64,000 nucleotides of DNA from Fusobacterium varium (GTDB lineage Bacteria > Fusobacteriota > Fusobacteriia > Fusobacteriales > Fusobacteriaceae). Of the stretch, positions 1 through 13,073 are shown one piece after another. The notes beneath the pieces were generated by a model. It saw nothing but the letters and a program-made list of their open reading frames with translations, was not told where the DNA came from and searched no databases. The position numbers and the translations under genes were made by a program. The stretch is from positions 3,901,156-3,965,155 of the forward strand of contig AP017968.1 in assembly GCA_002356455.1 (NCBI GenBank). Reading direction: 5' to 3'. The first letter of the stretch is position 1. Each line of letters starts with the position of its first letter.

Positions 1-93
1 ATCTATATTTTTTAATTTAAGACCTTCTGCTACAGCCAGAGCAGGATAAATATGCCCTCCTGTTCCTCCAGTCGTTAAAATAATTTTTTTCAA
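1..93 (-). CDS. murG: MurG, N-terminal fragment (gene runs off the window)
   Basis: MurG is the membrane-associated glycosyltransferase that adds GlcNAc to lipid I to make lipid II, the last cytoplasmic step of peptidoglycan synthesis. Only the first 31 codons are inside the window. They read [19 protein letters not shown], the classic MurG N-terminal glycine-rich loop (GGTGGH) that contacts the lipid-linked substrate. The start is a TTG at 91-93, preceded by a GGTGAG ribosome-binding site; no ATG lies in reach. It follows murD with only five bases between them, so the two are surely co-transcribed. Identity is firm despite the short fragment because of motif and context. Confidence 0.9.
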   Translation of the reverse strand, partial: MKKIILTTGGTGGHIYPALAVAEGLKLKNID

Positions 94-98
94 ATTTC

Positions 99-1406
99 TC
101 ACCTACCAAAAATTTCTCTTACTAATTCCTTGAATACTTCCCCTCTGTGTTCATAGCTATTGAACTGATCAAAGCTGGAAGTTGCTGGTGAAAGAAGTAC
201 GACCTGATGCTCATCAGGAGTAAATCTCCCTTTCATATTTAAAAGACAGCTTCTCAAATCTCTAAGCAGAAATACTCTGCTGCTGTCATATCCTTTTTCT
301 ATAAGTATTCTGTTAATTTCATCTGCAGTTTCTCCTATAAGGTATACTTCCTTTGCATGAATCTTTATCAGATCTGCTAATGGAGCCCAATCAAGCTTCT
401 TATCAAATCCGCCGCAAATAAGAATACATTGATCAAAAGCTTCTACTGCAAATTTTGTTGAATCAATATTTGTTCCTTTAGAATCATTTATAAATTTTAC
501 TTTTCCATAATTAAAAAAGTCTTCCATTCTATGCTCAATGGTTTTTGTATTATATAAAAATTCTCTAATCTTTTCATTTTGTATACCTATTATTTTGGCT
601 GTTGCTACAATAAAAAGTACATTTTCAAGGTTATGTTTTCCCTTCAATGAAAGTTCTGTACATTCTAAAATTTCTCCATCTTTTCCATAGAGTTTTCCAT
701 TTTCTACCCAAAAATCACACTCTTCATTAGTATTTTGAGATATTTTTATCTTTTTTCCAAGTATAAAATTCTCTCTTTCTACTACTTCTCTTGAATCAAG
801 ATTAAAAATAAAATAGTCATTTTCTGTCTGATTTTTACCTATATTAAATTTTGTTTTATAATAATCGTCTATATCCTTATACCTAGAAAGATGATCAGGA
901 GTAAGATTTATTACCATAGTTATCCATGGTTTAAAATCAAGAAGATTTTCAAGCTGGTATGAACTTAACTCTAAAACAATATAGTCTAAATCTTTATATC
1001 TTAAAAGTAATTCTGCATATGAAACTCCTATATTTCCAGCATACTCAGCTTTATATCCAGCATATTGGAGAAGTTCTGTTATTTTAGAAGTAGTAGTAGT
1101 TTTTCCATTTGTTCCTGTTACAGCAATTACTTTACTTTTTATTTCATATTGTAACATATATTCATAACTTAATTCAATTTCATCTACTAATTTTATTTTT
1201 TTTTCTTTAGCTTTCATAACAAGCTCGTTATATGGTACTCCTGGACTTTTAACAAAAATTTCAATTTCATCTAAATGTTTCATACCTTCTTTAGAAGGTA
1301 TTCCTTTTTTATCATCAACAAGTATTACTTCATACCCCATATTTTTCAACAAATGTTCAGCTCCAAGGCCGCTTACACCAGCTCCAAAGACCATTGCTTT
1401 TTTCAT
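99..1406 (-). CDS. murD: UDP-N-acetylmuramoylalanine-D-glutamate ligase
   Basis: MurD is the cytoplasmic ATP-dependent ligase that adds D-glutamate to UDP-MurNAc-L-Ala. The 435-residue product has the expected length. It opens with the dinucleotide-like loop GAGVSGLG (about residues 8-15), carries the Mur ligase P-loop [10 protein letters not shown] (about 97-106), then the middle-domain ELSSYQLE and NLTPDHL motifs and the C-terminal NDSKGTN loop. The ORF is open further upstream, but ATG at 1404-1406 is chosen because it gives the family N-terminus [10 protein letters not shown] and has a GGAAGGGA site just before it. It lies between mraY and murG, the usual dcw-type order. Confidence 0.96.
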   Translation of the reverse strand: MKKAMVFGAGVSGLGAEHLLKNMGYEVILVDDKKGIPSKEGMKHLDEIEIFVKSPGVPYNELVMKAKEKKIKLVDEIELSYEYMLQYEIKSKVIAVTGTNGKTTTTSKITELLQYAGYKAEYAGNIGVSYAELLLRYKDLDYIVLELSSYQLENLLDFKPWITMVINLTPDHLSRYKDIDDYYKTKFNIGKNQTENDYFIFNLDSREVVERENFILGKKIKISQNTNEECDFWVENGKLYGKDGEILECTELSLKGKHNLENVLFIVATAKIIGIQNEKIREFLYNTKTIEHRMEDFFNYGKVKFINDSKGTNIDSTKFAVEAFDQCILICGGFDKKLDWAPLADLIKIHAKEVYLIGETADEINRILIEKGYDSSRVFLLRDLRSCLLNMKGRFTPDEHQVVLLSPATSSFDQFNSYEHRGEVFKELVREIFGR

Positions 1407-1448
1407 GATATATCCCTTCCTTTTTTTCTGTTTCCTATATAGACGGAA

Positions 1449-1469
1449 AACCACGGGGGTTCCGTGGTT
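1449..1469 (-). terminator. Intercistronic hairpin between mraY and murD
   Basis: An 8-bp perfect stem (AACCACGG / CCGTGGTT) with a 5-base loop lies just after the mraY stop, in the gap before murD. On the minus strand it is followed only by TTTTCC, so it is more likely a processing site or weak attenuator than a full terminator. Confidence 0.5.
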
Positions 1470-1475
1470 CTTTTA

Positions 1476-2564
1476 TTAGAGAATTCCTCTTAATCTTATT
1501 ATTCCAAGTGCTACCATTCCAAATATCAAAGTTGTTATCCAGAACCTCATTGTCACCTTTGTTTCAGCTAAACCGCTGAGTTCAAAGTGATGATGAATAG
1601 GTGCCATTTTGAATATTCTTTTTCCTCTCAGCTTAAAAGAGCCTACCTGAAGTATAACTGAAAGAGCTTCCATCACAAATACTCCTCCTATTATTGGAAG
1701 AATAAGTTCCTGCTTCAAAAGAATAGCGACTACTCCTAGTACTCCTCCCAATGTAAGAGAACCAGTATCCCCCATAAATATTTGAGCTGGATAGAAATTA
1801 TACCATAAAAATCCAAGTCCTGAACCACAGATAGTTGCCAAAAATACTGACATCTCTCCTGAACCTGGTATATAGAAAAGTTTCAAGTGTTCACTCATAT
1901 TTACATTTCCTGTGAAATAAGAAATTGCTCCTAATATAGTAGAACATATTATCATTGGCATTATAGCCAGTCCATCCAATCCATCTGTTATATTTACAGC
2001 ATTAGATGTACCCATAAGAATTATAAGTATAAAAATCAGCATACCTATGCTTCCTATATAAAACATACTTCCAGAAATCAGGGGATTGATTATTGAAAGA
2101 TCAAATGTCCTGTCTCCTGTTAATCCTACCTGAGTTACAAAAAGCCATACCAACACGGCTATCATAGCCTGCCCTAAAAGTTTTTTCTTTCCTGAAAGCC
2201 CTTTTTTATTCACAGTAAATTTTTTATAATCATCAATAAATCCTATAGATGCAAATCCCATCATAGCTACAAGAAGTACATCTATAAATGTATTAGATAT
2301 ATCTGATACCAAGAGATTTGTTACCAACATCACTATAACTATAAGAACCCCACCCATTGTAGGTGTTCCTTTTTTAGAAAGATGTGAAGCAGGACCATCA
2401 TCTCTGATTTTTTCACCGAATTTTTTAACTTTTAGATAGTTTATGAATGGTTTTCCTAAGATCAAAACTAAAACGAAAGATAATGTAAAACTTATAAATC
2501 CTCTCAAATACATAGACTTTAAAAAAGCAAGACTTTCAAAGTACTCCCCTAATATATATAACAT
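1476..2564 (-). CDS. mraY: Phospho-N-acetylmuramoyl-pentapeptide transferase
   Basis: MraY is the integral membrane enzyme that moves phospho-MurNAc-pentapeptide onto undecaprenyl phosphate, giving lipid I. The 362-residue product is about 10 hydrophobic segments long, as expected. Family signatures are clear: the DDGPASHLSKKGTPTMGG loop (about 55-72), the catalytic DD pair near 111-112, NAVNITDGLDGL (about 188-199), FMGDTGS (about 263-269) and the HHHFE box near 325. The ATG at 2562-2564 starts the first hydrophobic region directly. It lies in the middle of the murF-mraY-murD-murG run, all on one strand. Confidence 0.97.
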   Translation of the reverse strand: MLYILGEYFESLAFLKSMYLRGFISFTLSFVLVLILGKPFINYLKVKKFGEKIRDDGPASHLSKKGTPTMGGVLIVIVMLVTNLLVSDISNTFIDVLLVAMMGFASIGFIDDYKKFTVNKKGLSGKKKLLGQAMIAVLVWLFVTQVGLTGDRTFDLSIINPLISGSMFYIGSIGMLIFILIILMGTSNAVNITDGLDGLAIMPMIICSTILGAISYFTGNVNMSEHLKLFYIPGSGEMSVFLATICGSGLGFLWYNFYPAQIFMGDTGSLTLGGVLGVVAILLKQELILPIIGGVFVMEALSVILQVGSFKLRGKRIFKMAPIHHHFELSGLAETKVTMRFWITTLIFGMVALGIIRLRGIL

Positions 2565-2616
2565 TCTATTATTAATCTCCTCACTATATTTTTTCTGATT
2601 TTTTATTTATTTAAAA

Positions 2617-3903
2617 TTATTCTATTATCTCTTCAAGTTTCATTCCACGAGAACCCTTTAATAAAATAGAAGTTTTTTTCTGCTCCTTCAAGATAAGTTT
2701 TTTTATCTCTTCCTTTTCTGTGAAATGAGTTATTTTTTCTCTGTTTTTTTGTACATTTTCTAAAGCTTTTTTCATTCTCTCTCCATATAAATATATCTTA
2801 TCTGTATGAATACTCAAAGCTTTTTCTATAATATTTTTATGATACTCTATTTCTTTTTCTCCAAGTTCCAGCATATCTCCCAGAATGGTTATTTTTAAAG
2901 TATCATTGTACAGCTTGTCAAAAGTTTCAAGTGAGAAGCTTACTGATATTGGACTAGCATTATATGCATCATTTATATATATAATATTTTCTTTTTCTAT
3001 TTTTTGAAACCTCATTGGAGTAAGCTCAAGATTTTTTAATCCATCTTTTATTTTTTCATAAGGTACTTTCATTTTTTTACCTATTACCACAGCTATAGCT
3101 GCATTTATACAGTTATGCTTTCCATTTAGAGCTATCTCATATTTATCTCCATTCAACTCAAATGAAAGTCCCTCATCACTGTCGCTAAAATCCTCAATCT
3201 GATAATTATTATCTTTTTCATATCCAACTTTTACTCCATCTAGCATTTTTAGAAATGGATCATCACCAAAAATAATAAGATTTTCTTTTTCAACATATTT
3301 TACCAATTCGGTTTTTGCCTTAAACACATTTTCTCTGGTTTTTAAAAATTCTAAATGAGAGTCTCCTATATTAGTTATAACACCAATATCAGGCTGAGCT
3401 ATATTAGATAATAAGTCTATCTCTCCAAAGCCGCTCATACCTAATTCAAGAACTGCAACTTCATATTTATTATCCAACTGTAAAATTGTAAATGGAACTC
3501 CTATATGATTATTGAGATTTCCCATAGTTTTAGCTGTCACATATTCTTGTGACAGTATGGAATATACCATATCCTTAGTTGTAGTCTTTCCATTACTTCC
3601 TGTTATAGCAATAATTTTTATATTGAGAGCTTTCCTATATTTTTTAGCCAGTTCCTGCATACATTTTATAGTATTATCTACCTTAATTACTCTTTTATCA
3701 TTTCCTTTATAATTATCAGCTATTACTAAAGCTGCCCCTTTACCAAGTACATCATTTACATAGCTGTTTCCATTATTTATAGCAAAAAACAGATCTCCCT
3801 TTTGGACTTTTCTGCTGTCCATAACAACATGACCTATTTCATTTTTTTCAACTACACTCTTTATTCCAAATATTTCATCCAGAATATTAAAAAGTATTTT
3901 CAT
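2617..3903 (-). CDS. murF: UDP-N-acetylmuramoyl-tripeptide-D-Ala-D-Ala ligase
   Basis: MurF completes the cytoplasmic muropeptide by adding D-alanyl-D-alanine to the UDP-MurNAc-tripeptide. The 428-residue product shows an N-terminal substrate-binding domain with VMDSRKVQKGDLFFA (about 27-41), the P-loop TGSNGKTTTKD (about 101-111), and the INDAYNASP motif in the C-terminal third that is typical of MurF rather than of the other Mur ligases. Twenty in-frame codons lie upstream, but ATG at 3901-3903 is preferred because AAAAGGAATG-type spacing gives it a good ribosome-binding site and the upstream residues are unlike the family. Confidence 0.95.
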   Translation of the reverse strand: MKILFNILDEIFGIKSVVEKNEIGHVVMDSRKVQKGDLFFAINNGNSYVNDVLGKGAALVIADNYKGNDKRVIKVDNTIKCMQELAKKYRKALNIKIIAITGSNGKTTTKDMVYSILSQEYVTAKTMGNLNNHIGVPFTILQLDNKYEVAVLELGMSGFGEIDLLSNIAQPDIGVITNIGDSHLEFLKTRENVFKAKTELVKYVEKENLIIFGDDPFLKMLDGVKVGYEKDNNYQIEDFSDSDEGLSFELNGDKYEIALNGKHNCINAAIAVVIGKKMKVPYEKIKDGLKNLELTPMRFQKIEKENIIYINDAYNASPISVSFSLETFDKLYNDTLKITILGDMLELGEKEIEYHKNIIEKALSIHTDKIYLYGERMKKALENVQKNREKITHFTEKEEIKKLILKEQKKTSILLKGSRGMKLEEIIE

Positions 3904-3975
3904 TTTATCATTCCTTTTCCTTTTAAATACCTTTATTTTATCATTAAAAACTTTTGTATACAAGAATTTTCATAA

Positions 3976-4524
3976 TTATTTCAAACTTAATGCAAAATCA
4001 TAAAGAGAATCAAAAATATCTATTTTTCTATCTCCAATTTTTTGCAGCGTTTCCATCCCATGTCCTGTTTTTACAAGAACAGGAGTAAGTCCAGCTCTGC
4101 TTCCTGCATCTATATCTGCAATAGTATCCCCTACCATGAAAGAACTTGTTCTATCAATATTAAATTCTTTTATCGCTTCATCTAACATTCCTGTATTTGG
4201 TTTTCTGCATATACAGTCAATTTTATATTTTCCTATACCATTTTCAGGATGATGAGGGCAATAATAGAATTTCTCTATTATAACTCCATGTTTTTCCAAT
4301 TCCTTTTTTATGTATTCATTTAATTTCTTGAGATCATCCTCTGTGTAATATCCTCTTGCTATACCTGACTGGTTAGTTACAACTGCCATTGTATATCCCA
4401 AAGATGAAAATATTTTTAAAGCTTCCACTACATTTTTTTCAAATTCAAAATCTTCTACTTTATGAAGATAATCTTTTTCAACATTTATAGTTCCATCTCT
4501 ATCCAGTAAAATTGCTTTTTTCAT
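3976..4524 (-). CDS. gmhB: D-glycero-heptose-1,7-bisphosphate 7-phosphatase (GmhB-type HAD)
   Basis: This HAD-family phosphatase removes the 7-phosphate in the ADP-heptose route to LPS inner core. The 182-residue protein has the family length. It shows the HAD nucleophile motif LDRDGTIN (residues 7-14), the VVTNQSG motif II (about 48-54), a zinc-binding Cys/His loop (CPHHPE near 89-94 with CIC near 104-106, a GmhB hallmark) and GDTIADIDAG motif IV (about 137-146). It leads the mur cluster and sits just downstream of the rRNA operon; a TATAAT-like box at 4598-4603 could start this transcript but its -35 is weak. Histidinol-phosphatase-type relatives are the alternative. Confidence 0.88.
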   Translation of the reverse strand: MKKAILLDRDGTINVEKDYLHKVEDFEFEKNVVEALKIFSSLGYTMAVVTNQSGIARGYYTEDDLKKLNEYIKKELEKHGVIIEKFYYCPHHPENGIGKYKIDCICRKPNTGMLDEAIKEFNIDRTSSFMVGDTIADIDAGSRAGLTPVLVKTGHGMETLQKIGDRKIDIFDSLYDFALSLK

Positions 4525-4644
4525 TTACAACATCCTTTATTTCAATATATTTTCTAAATATTTATTTTTAATAAAAAACGACCACTTAAAATGATACATT
4601 ATATTTTATTGTTTGTACATAATTTTTTTCAAAAAATAAAAAAA

Positions 4645-4762
4645 GCTTGGCAAGTTCCTATCCTCCCGGGAGGCTTCCCTCCAAGTACTTTCAGCGTTTA
4701 CGGGCTTAACTTCTGGGTTCGGAATGGGACCAGGTGTACCCCCGCAGCTATTCTTACCAAGC
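4645..4762 (-). rRNA. rrf: 5S ribosomal RNA
   Basis: On the minus strand this 118-base stretch begins GCTTGG and ends CCAAGC, forming the terminal helix, and contains the conserved CCATTCCGAACCCAGAAG loop. It is the last gene of the rRNA operon. The closing helix is followed directly by a run of seven T, so the 5S terminal stem may itself act as the operon's terminator. Confidence 0.95.
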
Positions 4763-4837
4763 TGTGTGTTTATCATTTCTAATAGACACTTGAAACTATA
4801 TAGTAGCATACGCTTTCGCGCTTTTCAATCTTTAGGT

Positions 4838-7743
<2,906 letters not shown>

Positions 7744-7911
7744 TATTTTGTTTTTGTTTAATTTGATTGACAGCTAACTCTGTTTATATAAACAAGAGTT
7801 AAAATTGTATTTATCTACTATATAGTTTCCAATGTCCATTTGATAAGTTATCCAGCGCTTATGCACTGTAAGAACATTATCAATAGAATAGAGAAAGAGA
7901 AATGATCTCCT

Positions 7912-9421
<1,510 letters not shown>

Positions 9422-9570
9422 AATCTATTTACTCAGTTATTAAACTGATTGTTTACACCTATTTATTGTTTGTTGATTTTTTCATCTCTCTCTATTCTGT
9501 TGTTAATGTCCTTATTTTCATTGCTTGATTTGTTTTGTGTTTCACACCGCTTTCCTGCGGCACATTGATT

Positions 9571-9599
9571 ATAATATCATAAATAATACTTTCCGTCAA
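9571..9599 (-). promoter_or_regulatory. rRNA operon promoter
   Basis: On the minus strand TTGACG (complement 9594-9599) is 17 bases from TATTAT (complement 9571-9576), about 150 bases upstream of the mature 16S. The sequence just above the -35 is A/T-rich (AATTAAAAAAAGTTG), like an UP element. The 9422-9570 stretch between promoter and 16S is rRNA leader. Confidence 0.85.
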
Positions 9600-9736
9600 C
9601 AACTTTTTTTAATTATTTTCAAATATTTTTTGTTCTTTTAAAGAACCCTTTATTTTATTAAGCTCTTTGCATATTAATAATTAAAAAAAATATTTATTTT
9701 AGCCTTAAATATTAAAAAATTATTTAAAAAAACTTT

Positions 9737-9772
9737 TAAAAAAATAAAAGCTCTCAAATAGTTAGAGAGCCA
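9737..9772 (-). terminator. Terminator after the yibE/F gene
   Basis: On the minus strand the stem GGCTCTC...GAGAGC with a 9-base loop (about 9750-9771) is followed by TTTTATTTTTTT. It lies downstream of the YibE/F gene and upstream of the rRNA promoter. The stretch 9601-9736 between the two holds only A/T-rich sequence and a small GTTCTTT/AAAGAAC dyad near 9633-9650. Confidence 0.8.
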
Positions 9773-9837
9773 ATATTTTAAATTTTTTATATTTTTTTAA
9801 AAAATTTTTAATATATTCTGAGATTTATAATAAAATT

Positions 9838-10992
9838 TTAAGTTTCCTGCTGTTTTTCTTCAAAAAACATTCCAAATAATTTTAAAATTTTATTTTTATT
9901 ATTTTTTATTTCTACTGAATAAATAAAAGAAGCTATATAAGTAGTAATAGGTGCAACCACTACCAACCCTATACTTCCTATTATTATTTTAATAATTTCT
10001 GAAGTTACCATCTTCATATTCAATATCTGAAGTATAGTTGTATTTCTTTCCATAAACAGCATCATTAAAGTAAGAAATCCTCCTGAATATGCAAGCAGAA
10101 GAGTAGTTGTCATAGTTCCTATAACTGATCTTCCAACATTAAATCCTGACTTTATCAAGGCTTTTCTGGAAATATCAGGATTATGTATTTTTAATTCTTC
10201 AATAGTTGCTGTCATATCCATAGCTATATCCATCGCTGCTCCACTTGCTCCTATTACTATTGCCGCATAAAATATATCCAGAATATTTATACTCATAAAA
10301 CTTGAAAATACAACACTTTGAGCCAGAGGCTGATTCATTCCATCAATTCTGAATGTATCACCAAAAAGAAATGTAAGTGCAGCAGTAACAAAAAGTCCTG
10401 ACATTGTTCCTAAAAAGGCACTGAAACCTTTTCTGGTAAATCCTGCTACTAGAAATATTATCAATGCTGAGAGGAGTATAAGGGTAAATACTGTTATTAT
10501 AAAGACATTTTCTCCTTTTCTAAGTGCTGGTATAAGGTATTTCCATATTATTATGATACTTCCTGCAAAAGAAAGAAGAGATTTAAAACCTACTTTTCTT
10601 GCATATATGATAAGAAGAACTACAAATATAAAGGCTAACCCAGCTATTTTCTCTATTCTTAAAAGAGATAATACTTTTCCATCTAGTTTCCCATTATTTT
10701 CTAAAACTGCCATGAGTACTTTATCTTTTTCTATATAAAATTCATCATACTCTATACTTCCACTTAAAAGATTATTTATTTCTAATATTTTTCCTTTGTG
10801 CTTTCCTGTAAGAACCTCCACTGCAAGATGCTGACATCCTACTTTAGATATTCCCTGAACTATTGCATCACTGTTATCCACTGTAACAACTCTTCCTATA
10901 CTTTCTTTTTTAAAGAAATACCCCTCTAATTTTCCACTGAAAACTAGAAGGGCAAGGAATGTTACTACAGCTGCTATTCCTATTTTCTTCAC
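9838..10992 (-). CDS. YibE/F family membrane protein
   Basis: A 384-residue polytopic membrane protein of the YibE/F (PF07907) family, whose biochemical role is not established. An N-terminal membrane anchor (about 4-22) leads into an extracytoplasmic domain of about 90 residues, followed by about seven hydrophobic helices. The conserved family stretch with VIGASGAAMDIAMDM (about 250-264) and GRSVIGTMTTTLLLAY (about 286-301) is present. The start codon is GTG (10990-10992) with a GGGGG-containing site upstream. It follows phoA after only 18 bases, so the two are probably one transcript, which hints at a shared role in phosphate or metal handling; that link is inference. Confidence 0.85.
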   Translation of the reverse strand: MKKIGIAAVVTFLALLVFSGKLEGYFFKKESIGRVVTVDNSDAIVQGISKVGCQHLAVEVLTGKHKGKILEINNLLSGSIEYDEFYIEKDKVLMAVLENNGKLDGKVLSLLRIEKIAGLAFIFVVLLIIYARKVGFKSLLSFAGSIIIIWKYLIPALRKGENVFIITVFTLILLSALIIFLVAGFTRKGFSAFLGTMSGLFVTAALTFLFGDTFRIDGMNQPLAQSVVFSSFMSINILDIFYAAIVIGASGAAMDIAMDMTATIEELKIHNPDISRKALIKSGFNVGRSVIGTMTTTLLLAYSGGFLTLMMLFMERNTTILQILNMKMVTSEIIKIIIGSIGLVVVAPITTYIASFIYSVEIKNNKNKILKLFGMFFEEKQQET

Positions 10993-11010
10993 TAATTTAT
11001 CCCCCTGAGG

Positions 11011-12384
11011 CTATTTTATCTCTTTTCCCATGCTTTTTCCTATAAGTTTAGCTACTTCTGTATTATCTTTAAAACCTGTGAAATTTTGAGAATCTTTTCC
11101 AACTGCTGCCAATGGTACCTGTACAGCTGTATGTGCATAAGATGTCCACTGCATTCCTGATCTCTCTGAAATTATATGAGTAACTGCTATAGCTACTGGA
11201 CTATACCCACCAAACATTTCACTTGCATCTTTATTTTTATCTTGAAGATCCATAGCTTTTACTATATTATTTCTTTCTGTATCTGTTAATTTTGATAATC
11301 CCATATTATCTGCTATGTATTTAAAGAATCCATCTCTATCTCCTGTATAAGCTTTTTGAAGTACATCTTCAACTGATACTTTTACATTTTTAAGTTCATC
11401 AAGCTTTAAAAAATAGTTATTTCCAAACCCAAGCCCCATACCTCCAGTTTCATGGTCTGCTGCTACTACTATCAATGTATCATTTGGATTCTCTTTGTAG
11501 AATTTATAAGCTGTCTTAAGAGCATTGTCAAAAGCTATAGTATCATATATTGTCCCCATAACATCATTAGCATGTGAAGCATGGTCGATTCTTCCACCCT
11601 CTACCATCATAAAGAAACCATCTTTATCTTTTTTCAACAGTTCAATTCCTTTCTCAGTCATTGTACTAAGACTTGGACTATCAGACTTTCTATCTATTTC
11701 ATATGGCATATGAGAGGCTTCAAAAGCTGCAAATACTTTTTCTCCATCTTTTGGAGCCCAGTTCTTAAAATCTTTTGCTGATTTTTGCCCTATAAATGTT
11801 TTGTATCCTTTTTCCTGAAATTCTTTTACAAGATTTCTATCATCTTTTCTCTTGCTTGAAAGTTCTCCATCCTTTGGAGTAAAATGTCTATATCCTCCAC
11901 CTGCAAAATAATCAACATTACTTTTTACATAATCTGATGCTATTCCATTTTCATCATCTCTGTCTATATTATGAGAAGCAAATACTGCTGGTGTAGCATG
12001 AGTTATTCTTGTTGTTGTCACTAAACCTGTTGCTCTCCCATCTTCCTGAGCCATTTCTAACAGAGTTTTCAAATCATTTCCTTTTGTATCTTTAGCTATG
12101 TATCCATTATTTGTCTTATGCCCAGTAGCTAGAGCTGTTCCTGCTGCTGCTGAGTCTGTTATAAGAGTATCTGCTGAATATGTTGTAGTTATTGCTGAAA
12201 ATGGAAGTGAATTCATAAGAAGTTTTCCATCCTCTTTCATTACTCCTTTTTTATATTCTTCAGTGATTTGCCTTTGAGCAGCTCCCATACCATCACCTAT
12301 AAAATAGAATATATATTTTGCCTGTGCAAAACTTGTAGCTGCCATAAGCAGCATTCCTGCTAAAATCATTTTTTTCCTGTTCAT
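11011..12384 (-). CDS. phoA: Alkaline phosphatase, exported
   Basis: A periplasmic alkaline phosphatase that releases phosphate from monoesters. The 457-residue product begins with a signal peptide (MNRKKMILAGMLLMAATSFA, cleavage likely after AQA). It then shows the metal-binding FIGDGMG (about 28-34), the nucleophile loop TDSAAAGTALATG (serine at about 78), and downstream metal ligands in EGGRIDHASH and AADHETGG. Two ATGs three codons apart follow the AAGGAGG site; the second (12382-12384) has the better spacing. A TTTACA-17-TAAAAC promoter-like pair lies near 12445-12473 on this strand. It is followed closely by yibE/F. Confidence 0.93.
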   Translation of the reverse strand: MNRKKMILAGMLLMAATSFAQAKYIFYFIGDGMGAAQRQITEEYKKGVMKEDGKLLMNSLPFSAITTTYSADTLITDSAAAGTALATGHKTNNGYIAKDTKGNDLKTLLEMAQEDGRATGLVTTTRITHATPAVFASHNIDRDDENGIASDYVKSNVDYFAGGGYRHFTPKDGELSSKRKDDRNLVKEFQEKGYKTFIGQKSAKDFKNWAPKDGEKVFAAFEASHMPYEIDRKSDSPSLSTMTEKGIELLKKDKDGFFMMVEGGRIDHASHANDVMGTIYDTIAFDNALKTAYKFYKENPNDTLIVVAADHETGGMGLGFGNNYFLKLDELKNVKVSVEDVLQKAYTGDRDGFFKYIADNMGLSKLTDTERNNIVKAMDLQDKNKDASEMFGGYSPVAIAVTHIISERSGMQWTSYAHTAVQVPLAAVGKDSQNFTGFKDNTEVAKLIGKSMGKEIK

Positions 12385-12480
12385 TATCATTTCCTCCTTG
12401 ATATTTTATTCTTGTTTTCAAAGTTATTCTATCTCTATGTTGTTAAAAGAGTTTTATATTTCTGTAAAATAATTGTAAAT

Positions 12481-12507
12481 AAAAAAAGTGATTAAAAAAA
12501 TCACTGC
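12481..12507 (-). terminator. Terminator after the GNAT gene
   Basis: The perfect dyad AGTGATT-AAAAA-AATCACT (12487-12505) is followed on the minus strand by seven T. It closes the aminopeptidase/GNAT transcript and separates it from phoA. Confidence 0.75.
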
Positions 12508-12562
12508 CTTTTTAATCACTCCAAACCATGCTTAATTTTAAAAATATTCTCAAAATTTTCTT

Positions 12563-13063
12563 CTATTTAAATATTTTTTCTCTTTTATTCCCTATATAAT
12601 ATGGACTTTCATCACATATTCCAGCAAAAACAAAACCTTTGCTTTCATAGTAATCATTTAATTCTTTATTTTTTATACCACAGTCCAAACGAAATCTCTT
12701 TTTTCCATCCTGAACGGTCTTGTCTTCACAATATTTTAATATTACTTCTCCAAGTCCTTTTATTTCTGGATCAGTAGTAAAATTATGAAGATAATATGAT
12801 TGAACATTATCATTCCATCTTTCGTCCTCTTCTAAAAGAACAAACATCCCAACTATCTTTCCTTCCATCTGGGCTACATATAATTCTCCATTATTTGCTT
12901 TATCAGAAAAATAATTGTGATTATAAAAATTTAAATATCCCTCATTATTCCACTGTTGTATTCCTTTTCTGTCCATCCATCTGCATCTTTCTTTCAAGAG
13001 TTCTACTACAGCTTCTACATCAGTTTTTACACCTTTTCTAAAACTTATTTCTCCATATTCCAT
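12563..13063 (-). CDS. GNAT-family N-acetyltransferase
   Basis: A 166-residue acetyltransferase of the GNAT fold. Seen in sequence: an N-terminal strand FRKGVKTD, a beta4-like stretch LYVAQMEGKIVGMFVL, and the acetyl-CoA region HNFTTDPEIKGLGEVILKYC (about 105-124), in which the usual R/Q-x-x-G-x-G/A loop is slightly altered (EIKGLG). A C-terminal NKELNDYYESKGF motif is typical. The start ATG at 13061-13063 has AAGGTGAT upstream; the longer reading frame extends into the end of the preceding gene and is less likely. The substrate is unknown; similar proteins modify small metabolites or protein N-termini. Confidence 0.8.
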   Translation of the reverse strand: MEYGEISFRKGVKTDVEAVVELLKERCRWMDRKGIQQWNNEGYLNFYNHNYFSDKANNGELYVAQMEGKIVGMFVLLEEDERWNDNVQSYYLHNFTTDPEIKGLGEVILKYCEDKTVQDGKKRFRLDCGIKNKELNDYYESKGFVFAGICDESPYYIGNKREKIFK

Positions 13064-13073
13064 TTTTATCACC

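Noticed and set aside
7744..7911. Possible tRNA in the 16S-23S spacer
   Set aside because: Searched for GGTTCGA-type T arms and CCA ends on the minus strand; none present in the 168 bases.
9633..9650. GTTCTTT/AAAGAAC dyad as a third copy of the switch-site family
   Set aside because: Only a short palindrome, without the 26-bp site structure or a paired copy.
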